From Mercenaria mercenaria (lineage: Eukaryota; Mollusca; Bivalvia; Venerida; Veneridae): DNA of 64,000 nucleotides. Location: the NCBI RefSeq assembly GCF_021730395.1, contig NC_069375.1, positions 65,065,501 through 65,129,500 of the forward strand, read 5' to 3'. This document shows positions 35,030-45,869 of this stretch, one piece after another. Within the stretch, counting starts at the first letter, position 1, and each line of letters starts with the position of its first letter. The notes below the pieces were generated by a model. That model was not told the origin of the DNA and did no database searches. It saw only the letters and a program-made list of their open reading frames with translations. The position numbers and the translations under genes were made by a program.

Positions 35030-35035
35030 AATAAA
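35030..35035 (+). terminator. Poly(A) signal of C1q B
   Basis: AATAAA 15 bases past the TGA. It would give a very short 3' UTR. Confidence 0.5.
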
Positions 35036-35129
35036 ATATAAATGTGAGACAGTGCGTATCCGTTGGTTGTAGCTTCTATTCAAAAAGTAGCCTACTGATT
35101 AAATATAACAGGGTGTCTATTTTTTTAAA

Positions 35130-36235
35130 TAGATAAAAGACCTTTGACCGAGTGACCTCAAAATTAAGACCGGCAACCTACTCAACATGTCCAATCATTA
35201 TGTGAAGTTTCAACGTTCTGGGTCAAGTAGTTCTCAAGTAATCAATCAGAATTGGTTTTCCATGTTCTAGTCCCTGTGACCTTTGCAAGAGTGACCAAAA
35301 GATAGGGGTCATCTTCTCTGCATGTACAATCATCCTATGAAGTTTCAACATTCTGGGTAGGGTTGTTCTCAAGTTACTATCGGAAACGGTTTTCCATGTC
35401 TAGCCCCTGCGACCTTGACCTTTGACCGGGTGGCTCCAAAATCTATACAAGTTTTCTACTTCAAATATCCAAACATCCCATAATTTTTCAAGGTCCTGGG
35501 TAAAGTGTTTTTTTTTCAAGTTTCTGACTGGAAACAGTTATGCATATTCTTGCCCATATGACCTTTGACCTACTGACCCAAAGATCAATAGGGCCTAAGG
35601 GGTCATCCACTCTGTATGTCCAATCATCCTATTCATTAGCAACGTTCTGGGTCAAGCGGTTCTCAAAGTTATTGAACTGTGACGGTTTTCCATGTGACCT
35701 AGACTTTTGATGAAATGACCATTAAAACAATAGGGTTCATCAACTCCATCACCATATTAAGTTTGAAAGTAATAGGTTTAATAGTTCTCAACTTGTTGAC
35801 CAGAAAAGGTTTTCCATGTTCCTACGACCTTGACCTACCGACCCCAAAATCAACAGGGGTCAAATACCCAGCAAGCACAATCATCCTACGAGGTTTCAAC
35901 ATTCTGGGTCAAGTGGGTCACAAGTTACAGATCCGAAACAGTTTTCCATATTCTGGCCTTTGTGACCTTGACCGTATGAATGCCAAATAGTAGGGGTCAT
36001 CTTCTTGGCATGTATGATCATCCTATGAGGTCAAGGCTCTGTGGTTCTATCGTTATTGATCGAAAATGGTTTTCCATGGTCAGGCCCCTGTGACTTATTA
36101 AGATATCCCAAAGCATATAGGGGACATCTGTTCCATATTAAAGTCCTATGACTTTATGAAGTTTGAAAGTTTGAAGGTTTTATATAACCATTTATTTTTT
36201 AAATGGTTCTCCAGTTACTGATCACTGGTGTGATA
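35130..36235 (+). repeat. Worn tandem array, about 140-bp units
   Basis: Repeats of 'tgtccaatcatcctat', 'gaagtttcaacattctggg', 'caagtggttctcaagtt' and TGACCTTTGACC. Same unit as 59318-60192. The element ends are not recognisable. Confidence 0.75.
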
Positions 36236-36531
36236 AAAAAAAACAAGTTCATTTGTTTAATATTCCTTTTATTTTTTGAGTCAACATGTCCATGACATTT
36301 TGTAGAATGAAAATGGATTTTTTGTCTACAATGCATAATACATGTAATAGTTTAATAATGAATAACATGACACATGAAGTTACACAACTGTAAAGAAGGC
36401 ATCTAAAAAGCTGTACCCATTTTTACTGACGGCATACTAGGAAACATACCTCTCATTTTGTTTCAAATACATTTTTACAAGTCACAATGCAACAGTATTC
36501 ACTTCGTAAAATGATTATACAACTTTGATAA

Positions 36532-37119
36532 ACAAGAGCTCTCCATAAGACAGCCAATGCTCAACTATTTGAATTGTCCCAGAAGCAGGAAAATTACTCT
36601 AAATGTTAAAACTTGCAAACAAAACTTTAACCAGAATTTTCTAAGTCCAAAATACATGTCAGAGTTACGGGACTTGATCCAGTGAGGTTGATAATTGATC
36701 TTGAAAAAGTAAAAATAAGTTTAAAAGCTATATGCAAAACTTTAACCAGGATTTTTTAAGTCCGAACAGGGGAATAATTTGGCCAAAATGCATGTCAGAG
36801 TTATGAGACTTGATGCTTTAACCTAGTTTTATAACCCCGAAGACACATGTGAAGTTTCAATTCAATATCTGCATTAGTTCTTGAGATAGTAACTTGCATG
36901 TAAAACTTTGACCAGGATTTTCCAAATTTGGCCAAAATACATGTCATGGGACTTGACCTATTAAGGTTGGTAATTGACCTAGAAAAAGAAACAATAAGTT
37001 TCAAAGCTATATGCCTTTAAATGATAGCCATATGTACTTGCATGCAAAACTTTAACCAAGGTGTGATGACGACGCCAGGGTGAGTAGAATAGCTAAACCA
37101 TTCTTTGAATAGTCTAGCT
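36532..37119 (+). mobile_element. Hairpin-ended element, GCTGTC class (worn)
   Basis: Starts ACAAGAGCTCTCC and ends CTTTGAATAGTCTAGCT. Internal units contain 'aaaactttaaccaggattt' and 'gccaaaatacatgtcagag'. Confidence 0.65.
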
Positions 37120-37420
37120 AAAATGGCAGTAGTATAAGTAGTATACACTTACTGAAAGGCTCAAGCGGTCAATAGTTTTGACTACTGACCTGCAGGCAAT
37201 TCAGTATGTGTTTAACTGTTATTACATGACATCAGAAATAAATATTTGCATTTTTATCTTTTATGTGTTGACTTTAGCGCAGCAAAATTAAGTACATTAC
37301 TATAAACTGATCAACAGCACAAACTATAGACCAGAAACAACTTTGGAAATAAACAAAAACATCACTTAATGCCTTTTTAGAACAAACCACTATTTGTTTA
37401 CATTGCTGGAAAGTTTTTAC

Positions 37421-37590
37421 GCTATATTTCAACAGTATTTCAGTTTAACAACAGTTATCTAAATTTAACCAGTGTTCTTAAAATCTGCACGAGTGATGAC
37501 GAAGGGCAATGACCTTCCGAACATGAATCTGTGGTGGTGGAAGAATGGCTTCACGTGTTGTCCTTTGTCAATTTGTCATTGTGTGCATTA
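37421..37590 (-). mobile_element. SINE 3' body, headless
   Basis: 'tttcaacagtatttcag', 'accagtgttctt' and 'ggtggtggaagaatgg' match, in order, the body of the SINE at 40140-40437. The tRNA head is missing. Confidence 0.55.
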
Positions 37591-37944
37591 ACATCACTCA
37601 AGGAAAACTCACAACCCTTCAATTCACATTGTTGTGCTCCCTCCAATGCGCTATAGAACACTTTTAATTCCAATAAATTTTGCTGATTTTTCCAACAGTT
37701 CAAAGACAATTTTCAACAGAAAGGGAAGTAATTCAAAAACTAAAAACTGCATTATCAAACAGTTTGTGCACTTTTATACACCATATTTCTACACTTATGC
37801 AGTAACCTATTCACTTACCTACAAGACTAGATTTTTCTCCTTAAATAAATCAGATCTAATGTGTTGACTCGTCTAATAAGTGAGTGAATGTTACTGATCT
37901 AAAGTATTTATAGAGGAGTCTGCAGAGTGTGTGTGTTTGTGTGT

Positions 37945-38015
37945 TCGGGTTTAACATCTTTTTCAACAATTTTTTTCAGTCATATAAAGGATGGTGTCTA
38001 CTTGTAGAGTCTGTA
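37945..38015 (-). mobile_element. SINE tail fragment
   Basis: 'gggtttaacatctttttcaa' and 'ttcagtcatataaaggatgg' match the tail of the same SINE family. Confidence 0.45.
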
Positions 38016-38124
38016 GAGTGCTGCTAATTTAAGTGATTAAAGGCAAAGAGCTATAAAATAAATAGATTGGCAACTTGAAAGGCATATAGAGCAAATCTCG
38101 CCAACCTCCCGTGACAAAAAAAAC

Positions 38125-38170
38125 GAGATCTCGTTACCGGAAGTGGCGCTTTCTCCACGCGCCATTTTGT
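38125..38170 (+). promoter_or_regulatory. Candidate TATA-less promoter: ETS and YY1 sites
   Basis: ACCGGAAGTG (ETS core) at 38136-38145 is followed 13 bases later by GCGCCATTTTG (reverse YY1 core CAAAATGGCGC) at 38159-38169, in a locally CpG-rich pocket with a palindrome AACGAGATCTCGTT just upstream. This pairing is typical of animal housekeeping promoters. Direction is uncertain. Confidence 0.4.
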
Positions 38171-38354
38171 ATGCGAAAGCAATTATTCATCGGTAAAATA
38201 ATTATCACCGTATGACCACGCTTCTTTCGATGGCAAAAAAAACCCTGTACTTGGTGTCTTAAGACCATTTCTCATTAAACTAATTTTGTTTTAGAAGCTA
38301 ACATGTATTTTAAATGTAGTTTTAAAGGTACAAATTGTAACTGCATGCTCGCCG

Positions 38355-38492
38355 ATGTTTGTTTTTAGTAAGATAACGCCGAATCCCGCTCTGACACGAG
38401 CTCACGCGAGATTACAGCCAGTTGCCATTCTGTGTATTTTATACTTCTTTGTTAAAGGCCCCTGTTTTGTGGAAGGATGGTCTTATAGACAG
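38355..38492 (+). CDS. Possible first coding exon, unknown protein
   Basis: ATG at 38355 about 190 bases past the ETS/YY1 cluster opens 46 codons and ends CAG before a GTAAAT donor in phase 0. The peptide has a hydrophobic stretch (VAILCILYFFV) followed by KGPCFVEGWSYRQ, so it could hold a signal anchor. No later exon is visible: the next 7 kb on this strand is repeats. Weak candidate. Confidence 0.22.
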
Positions 38493-39212
38493 GTAAATAT
38501 GGTGAATAAATATAAAAGTACCTGTTACTATTTATTGAAATTATTGAATATCATCCTAAAAAATAACTGAAAGCAAATTAAATGGTATAACACAGACATA
38601 AAATAATGCCGCATGTCCTAAAATGAGACATAATATGTACCCGACTTACACATACATGTGACAGAAAATGAGATTTTTTCAAAATGTAATCAGCTATTAT
38701 CGAGTATAATGGGATGAGGAATGAGAATATGTATTGCAATACATTCTGCATGACACTAAACAAAACATGCTTCATTTCAGTTTAAGATAATAATCAAATT
38801 CAACAATCACCCAGCATTTAAATGGATCTACCATTTCACAATCACACATCCATCGCAACAATTTAAAAATATATTATGAGCAAGCAAAACAAAGTCACAT
38901 CAGATAAAAAAAATATTTGTGTCCTGGTCCCAGTAGTTAAAAAACTTAAGTTGGGGAACCAGTTTATAAACTCTGAAACGCGATTGGTTGATTTTCAGCA
39001 CAGCACTGGAACTGACCAATGGCAATGCTGGGCTATGAGACTGGTTTCCAAACATAGTTTTATCACCTTGGAGCCAGTTCAATTAAACATTTCAAAATTT
39101 CAGACATGGCAAGTTCTAAAAACTTTGTTAGGCCAATTGTTAGGCACAATTAAAACGCCTTGAATTGCAGAAGAAAAGCTTTGCTTATAAAATACTTTAC
39201 TTTCAGCTTTTG
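38493..39212. other. No recognisable feature
   Basis: AT-rich. A 95-codon frame at 38876-39163 has no recognisable domain or splice context. Confidence 0.4.
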
Positions 39213-39425
39213 ATGGTCGGGGAAGATCCCAGGCACCCGTCTTTTCAGTATATCACCACAGGCAGGCACCTGTGTAGAACCTGCCAACTGAAACGCTTCT
39301 TCAAACAAAAATACTCTACATTCTTAAGATCGTATTAAAACCCAAAGCGGTGATGGGCAAGTAAGTTTAGGCCTGTGACCTTAACTACTCGGCCATGCAG
39401 TTCTCGTTACCTAATTAGACCATCA
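39213..39425 (-). mobile_element. tRNA-headed SINE (reverse)
   Basis: On the minus strand ATGGCCGAGTAGTTAAGG resembles the A-box of a Leu/Ser-type tRNA. The body has CAGGTTCTACACAGGTGCC and a terminal ACCATCAAAAGCTG. Same body as 2840-2985. Confidence 0.6.
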
Positions 39426-40012
39426 CTCACATGAAAGGAATCTAAATAAAACACAATTAATTTTCTGTTATGCCATGCAAGTTTCTATTCTTCAATAAAG
39501 CTACGCATGAAAACAAGCTAACATATTTGCGCAACTTTTAAAAACATGGTTTTCAACAAGAATCCTTGTTCCTAGGACAATCCATTTACTTTATCATGAC
39601 AGGTACTTGAAAATGCAGCTCTGTGATTGGTCAGTTAGTCTCCTGATGTCATGATAAAGTTATAATTCACAAATGAAATGGTCCATGCAAACTAAGATGT
39701 GAGATCAGGTGTAATATATTGACCCGTCAATAAAACACTAAACAAGTGGAAAAAAAACCTGTGTTTAGTGTTTCCCCTTCAATTCTGTTTCTTCTTTCAT
39801 CTTGAAAAGTAAAATTAAAGATTTTCTTTGTCGCAAGAGATTATGGTAATACAGTTAAAAGTACGTATCTCGAATTTCAGGGGATCGAGCCTTTTACTTC
39901 GAGATTGCTGAAATTCGAATTAAAATTGTATTTTGTGCACATATTTTTTGGGTTTCAACTGTATTTGTTTTAATTTTCATTCATCAAAAGTTTGTCTTAT
40001 AGCTATATTTGA
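39426..40012. other. No recognisable feature
   Basis: AT-rich spacer. Confidence 0.45.
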
Positions 40013-41892
40013 ACAAGAGGGCCATGATGGCCCTATATCGCTCACCTGTTATCATTGCACTTGAGGACAAGAAGGTCCTCAGAAAAAATATCTAAATCCA
40101 AAGGACAGGAACAACAAAGGGAAGAAATTTAACCAAAAAGATTTTGTTTGTTTTGTTTTGGGTTTAACGCCGTTTTTCAACAGTATTTCAGTCATGTAAC
40201 GGCGGGCAGTTAACCTAACCAGTGTTCCTGGGTTCTGTACCAGTACAAACCTGTTCTCCGCAAGTAACTGCCAACTTCCCCACATGAATTATCAGAGGTG
40301 GAGGACTAATGATTTCAGACACAATGTCGTTTATCAAATAGTCACGGAGAACATACGCCCCGCCCGAGGATCGAACTCACGACCCCGCGATCCGTAGACC
40401 AACGCTCTTACCTACTGAGCTAAGCGGGCGGGCTTAACCAAAAAGAAGAAGAAAATTCTTACAAGGTATAGATATGTCAAAAAACACCTAAAAATTGGAG
40501 GTACCATCCATGTTGTACCACAGAAAAGTGGTCTCGGTTTTTCCCTATGGCCAATAATAAAAAAGTTACTAAAAATAAGCTATTTATAGTAACGTAAAAG
40601 GGAAGTAATAAAAAAAAAAATTGTAAGTGAACAAAAGAAGGATCTGCCAAATAAATATGTTGGCATAAATGAAATTTCAGATCAGTATCTTCATTAGTTA
40701 TGGAGATATACCCATTTTAATTTGAAATAAAGGGAGGTAATTTGACATAAAATCTGTCCATAGTTATCTACCCTGATTGTCTCAGTCCAACTAATAACAA
40801 TAATGAAATTTCAAATAAGTCCTATAAGTACTTTCTGATATAAATCCATTTTGATTAAAATCAGGGGAGGTAATCAGATATAAAATAACTCTGGAACCTA
40901 CGACTGGATCTGATTTGTAATGGAATCCAAGATTTATTGTTGTTGAAGATATTTTGGAAGTTTGTATCAAATAAAACCACAAATGAAAGCTCTATATGGC
41001 TGCAAAAGCCAAAATAGCCAATTTTGGACCTTTAGCTCTTGAACCCAAGAAGGAATCTGGCCAGTTCAAGAAAGGAAGCAAGATCTTGTGGTGATACAAG
41101 TTGTGTGCAAGTTTGGTTAAAATCAAATCATAAATGAAGCTGCTATTGTACAGACAAGGTCAAAATAGCTAATTTTGGCCCATTCAGGGGCCATAACTCT
41201 GGACCCCATTATGGGATCTGGCTGGTTGAAGAAAGGAACCGAGATGTTATGGTGACACAAGTTTTGTGCAAGTTTAATTAAATTCAAATCATAAATGAAG
41301 CTGCTATCGTGCAGACAAGGTCAAGATAGCTAATTCTGGCCCTTTCAGGGGCCATAACTCTGGAACCCATAATGGCATCTTGCCAGTTCAAGAAAGGAAA
41401 CAAGATCTTATGGTGATACAAGTTGTGTGCAAGTTTGGTTAAAATAAAATCATAAATGAGGCTGCTATTGTGCAGACAAGGTCAAAATAGCTAATTCTGG
41501 CCCTTTCAGGGGCCATAACTCTGAAACCCATAATGGGATCTGGCTAGTTCAAGAAAGGAACCGAGATCTTATGGTGACAAAAGTTTTGTGCAAGTTTAGT
41601 TAAAATCAAATCATAAATGAAGCTGCTATTGTGCAACAAGGGTCAAAATAGCTATTTTTGGCCCTTTCAGGGGCCATAACTCTGGAACCCATAATGGGAT
41701 CTGGCCAGTTCAAGAAAGGAACCGACATCTTATGTTGACACAAGTTGTATGCAAGTTTAGTTAAAATAAAATCAATAATGAAACCACTATCGTGCAGACA
41801 AGAAATTGTTGACGGACGCATGAACGCACGCACAGACGACGGACAACGGGTGATCACAAAAGCTCACCTTGTCACTATGTGACAGGTGAGCT
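40013..41892 (+). mobile_element. Hairpin-ended element, GGCC/GAGCT class, with nested SINE
   Basis: Starts ACAAGAG with stem GGGCC-ATGAT-GGCCC and CGCTCACCTG. Ends AAGCTCACCTTGTCAC, a short loop, then GTGACAGGTGAGCT. The core has about five 161-bp units ('aggggccataactctgga', 'gatctggccagttcaag'). A SINE is inserted at 40140-40437, and a block similar to 21885-22265 lies in reverse at 40495-40620. Confidence 0.8.
40140..40437 (-). mobile_element. Full-length tRNA-headed SINE (reverse)
   Basis: On the minus strand the head reads CGCTTAGCTCAGTAGGTAAG (A-box) ... GTGAGTTCGATCCTCG (B-box). A body ends in ACTGAAATACTGTTG, AAAAACGGCGTTAAACCC and a CAAAACAAA tail. The cloverleaf is imperfect at the acceptor stem, so it is not a tRNA gene. 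It may belong to the MetaSINE group described in molluscs; that is from memory. Confidence 0.8.
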
Positions 41893-41901
41893 AAAAAGAT
41901 A

Positions 41902-43055
41902 ACAAGAGCTCGTAGAACAAAAAATGCCCCCCTTGATGCATTCAGTAATTGCACAAGAAACAGAAATTATTTGGTCACTGTACACAAAAGTTCTACTGTT
42001 CTGGGTCAATGTAACCTTGATTTTTGACCTACTGAGTTCAAAATCAATAGGAGTCATCTGCTGGTCATGAGCAACCTCCCAATTAAGTTAAGTGATCCTA
42101 GGCCCAAGCGTTCTTAAGTTATTGTCCGGAAAGGGTTTAACTGTTCTGGGTCAATGTGACCTTGACCTTTGGCCTACTGACCTCAAAAGCAATAGGGGTC
42201 ATCTGCTAGTCATGAACAACCTCCCTATCAACTTTCATGATCTTAGGCCCAAGTGTTCTGAAGTTATCATCCGGAAACTGTTGGAACTGTTCTGGATCAC
42301 TGTGACCTTGACCTTTGAGCTACTGATTTAAAATCAATAGGGGTTATCTGCTGATACTGATCAGCCTCCCAATCAAGTTTTGTGGTCCTAGGCCCAAGCG
42401 TTCTCAAGTTATCGTCTGAAAACAGTTTAACTGTTCCGTGTCACTTAACCTTGACCTTTGACCTACTGACCTCAAAATCAATAGGGGTCATCTACTGATC
42501 ATGACCAACCTCCCTATCAACTTTCCTGATCCTATGCCCAAACGTTTTTGGGTATCATCCGGAACCCGTTGAACAGTTCCTGATCACTGTGACCTTGACC
42601 TTGGACCTATTTATCTCAAAATCAATAGGGTTCATCTGCTGGTCATGACCAACTTCCCAATCAACTTTCATGATCCTAGGCCACAGAATTCTTGACTGTT
42701 CCAGGTCACTGTGACCTTGACCTTTGACCTACTGACCTTATAATCATAGGGGTCATCTGCTGGTCATAATCAACCTCTCTATTAATGTTCATGATCCTGG
42801 ACCTAAGTGTTCTTGAATTATCATCCGGAAACTGTTTAACTGTTCCAGGTCACTGTGACCACCTTTGACCAACTGATCTCAAAATCAATAGGGGTCATCT
42901 ACTGGTCATAACCAACCTCCCTATCAACTTTCATGATCCTAGGCCCAAGCGTTCTTGATTTATCATCCGGAAATGGATTTGTCTACATACCGTTTAACAG
43001 ACCGACTGACATCTGCAAAACAATATACCCCTCCTTCTTCAAAGGGGGGCATAAA
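41902..43055 (+). mobile_element. Hairpin-ended element with about 143-bp units, GCCCCCC class
   Basis: Starts ACAAGAGCTCGTAG with ATGCCCCCCTTGATGC and ends CTTCAAAGGGGGGCAT, complementary to the start. About eight units carry 'aatcaataggggtcatctg', 'gatcctaggcccaagcg', 'tatcatccggaaa' and TGACCTTGACCTTTGACC. It follows the previous element after nine bases. Confidence 0.8.
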
Positions 43056-43527
43056 AATAGAACAAGAAAAATTGCCTGCCTACCTACTCCACCCACCCCT
43101 TTTTTGTTGGTCAAGTAACCCTAAACACAGGAATTTTTTCATGCCCAGTGTGACAGTATATTGAAGTTATGAGTATAAAACAGAACTTCAGCATTTGTTG
43201 ACTCACTTTTTTTTCTGTTCCCTGCAGAATACTTAACACATTTGTTATTCTTTGAGTTCCAATTAACTAACTCCCTTTTCAAACTGCACATAACTGAGAT
43301 AGTTGTATTAAATTGTGAAGATTCTAGCTTTTATGTATCAATTTGTAAACGTACAAAAATCAAGTATCAACAAGCAAATTCGATGAATTGGAATCCCCCG
43401 CGAAGGGTCGAGTTGGGGAACGGCAAAAAAATATATCCGGGAAAAAGGGTTTAAAGAATTTTAAAACCAAAACAAATAAATTTTCATTAGCAAATAAAAT
43501 TTAAAAGAAAATGAAGGTTTTTTTGGT
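43056..43527. other. No recognisable feature
   Basis: Spacer before the G tracts, with short frames only. Confidence 0.4.

Positions 43528-43588
<61 letters not shown>
43528..43588. repeat. Poly(G) tract, 61 bases
   Basis: Uninterrupted Gs, then TGAGGAAC. Could form G-quadruplexes if real; may be a sequencing or assembly artefact. Confidence 0.6.
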
Positions 43589-43589
<1 letters not shown>

Positions 43590-43657
43590 GAGGAACAACA
43601 GTTACATGTTGTTAAAATATGGTAGAAACGAAAAATGAAAAAAAAAAAAAAAAAAAT

Positions 43658-43733
<76 letters not shown>
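43658..43733. repeat. Poly(G) tract, 76 bases, after a poly(A) run
   Basis: 19 As at 43638-43656, a T, then 76 Gs, ending TGAGGGGGAAGGGG. Confidence 0.6.
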
Positions 43734-43734
<1 letters not shown>

Positions 43735-43924
43735 GAGGGGGAAGGGGTGACCAATGTAAGGTGGTGACCAGTTAGTACACAACATCACATTTTATAATAA
43801 ATGTGCATGGAAAAGAATGGAAGAATTTTAAATGAAATTCTTCCAATTGTTGGTTTGTTATGTACAGATCTGGGGATTTTAAACAATTAAAGGGCAAAAA
43901 ACTAAATGGAAAATTGACCAATCG

Positions 43925-44400
43925 AAAAAAAACTTGAAGGGCATCGTCGCAGTATTTTGGGGTTCATGTCTATTTCAAGTTGATGAAATTCTACCTGCTA
44001 GTTACTGAAAAATGCTGCAGACGGACATTTTCATTAAATAAAGGGGCAATAACTCGAGGGAAATTGACCTATCAAAAAAAAAACTTGACGGGCATCAGCG
44101 CAGTATCTTGGTTCATGTCTATTTCAAATTTGATAAAATTTCTACCCTGTTAGTTACTGAAAATAGCTGCAGACAGACATTTTTATTAAATCAAGGGCAA
44201 AAAACTCGGGGGAAATTGACCAATCAAAAAAAAACTTGACGGGCATCATCGCAGTATGTGGTTCATGTTTATTTCAAGTTTCATGAAATTCTCCCATAGT
44301 TACTGAGAAATGGCTGCGGACGGACGGACGGACGGACTGACGGACGGACGGACAACGCCATTTCAATACCCCCCTCCCGATTTCATCGGCGGGGGATAAC
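43925..44400 (+). mobile_element. 3' part of a hairpin-ended element, GGGGG class
   Basis: Three units of about 135 bp ('aaaaaaaacttgacgggcat', 'gttcatgtctatttcaag'), then a GGACGGACGGAC run, then CCCTCCCGATTTCATCGGCG with a CCGAT/ATCGG stem. The 5' end may be lost in the G-tract region. Confidence 0.65.
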
Positions 44401-45677
44401 TATAAAGCTTTTTGGTACATAAAAATATAAAGACTTTCTTAAGAACAAAATGTATTCAGAACATGAAAATTTTCATACCCTATTAATTTTGTTCAGTTAA
44501 TGCTACTAGGTCAATGCTAAATGAAATGAAATGAAAATGAAAATACATGATTCCCACTGCACTGTTCATATATCAACAATGCATATTAAGTTTTATACAA
44601 GAAAAGAAACATCAGCAGAATACAGTACGTTTTCAACGAACTCTATGGCATCTGTTGCGAAGTTTTTCTTACGCAATTTTATTTAACATTATTGCCTGAG
44701 AACATTGGTTCATGACACATCGTAAATTTTAAATGTCTCGCTTTCTACCAATAAGAGAACTTGATACTATAAATAAATTAATGATTTTGTTAGACTGACA
44801 AAATTTCAATTTCTTCTTAGTTTTTCAGACCAAACTGTTTTTGGGAAGTTCTATTGTTTTGACATTTCAATATTTCACATTTACTCAAAATGTGAAGAAA
44901 ATGTAACAGATCACAGAAGAAGCCATTTTCACATAGCGACGATAGAAGCTAAAAGTAACTACATGATCTTACACTAAAAACAACACGTTACCTAAAAGCA
45001 ACAATTTAAAGTTCCAACCTTTCGGAATACAACTGAACAACAGTTTTCCAATGAATCACATGAAATTCTCATAAAAAGCTATTTTTAGATACGACATGCC
45101 AGGAATGCTCAATAAATATCTTTATAGAAGACGAATTTGGCAACTATATTATTTTATATATACTCTGAAATTATTTTCTATGTGAACAGAACTATTTTGA
45201 ACATCTAGATGTGCTCAATTTCAATCGTCTTATAAATCAAAGTCTCGACATGCAATTTCAAATTCGTAATTTCCAGACACATACGAGATTCTATCTATTC
45301 AATTCATAAAAACATCTGTTATTCCGGTTCATTGAAATGCCAAGATACACAAAATTTCTATCAAGTCAATTCGTTATAATGCCCAGACGTACATCTTTCC
45401 CGTCTATTACAACATCTAAACCTTCAGACTGTTCGCCTTTTTCAGGAGGAAATAAAATCTAGAAGCAATGAATTTCTATCAATTTCAAAGTCATAATAAT
45501 GTCTAGACTTGCAGAGATTCTAACCTATTGGTTCAATATTAGTTCTATTACATCGGGACTTTCAGATCTTCCTGCATTTCAATTCAATATAACGTCAACT
45601 CAACAGAATTTCTTTGCAATCCCTTACAGGTACAAAGACACTTCCCAACATTAAATATGTCATGAAACAAATATTGT
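44401..45677 (-). other. Presumed 3' UTR and downstream region of GPSM2
   Basis: No open frame. An AATAAA on the minus strand (44678-44683) about 1 kb after the stop is a possible poly(A) signal. Confidence 0.35.
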
Positions 45678-45869
45678 CTATTTCTTTTTCTTCTTTCCGG
45701 GCGTTGGCTGGACTGGTAGACCATCTTCTTTGTCCGGTAGACAGGTTCTCTGACCGTCTAATCGACTTGACTGCACCTTCTGTATTAAACTGAAGAAATC
45801 TTCGTCTGGAACGGTTGGGGCTTGGCGATTGTGAGGCAGGGCACTTCTTTGGTCATCTATTCTGGCTCC
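45678..45869 (-). CDS. GPSM2: GPSM2 last exon (end of GoLoco 3, GoLoco 4, stop)
   Basis: Encodes GARIDDQRSALP, then FFSLIQKVQSSRLDGQR and a tail ending GKKKKK and TAG. GoLoco 4 has Gly where the Asp/Glu of the D/E-Q-R triad is expected. Confidence 0.94.
   Translation of the reverse strand, partial: GARIDDQRSALPHNRQAPTVPDEDFFSLIQKVQSSRLDGQRTCLPDKEDGLPVQPTPGKKKKK

Larger units (their letters stand above)
37120..38124. other. No gene; SINE fragments
   Basis: Contains two headless reverse SINE pieces (37421-37590 and 37945-38015) and otherwise unrecognised AT-rich DNA. Confidence 0.5.

Noticed and set aside
40375-40437. tRNA gene on the minus strand
   Set aside because: A- and B-boxes are good, but the acceptor stem pairs poorly and a SINE body and tail follow directly.
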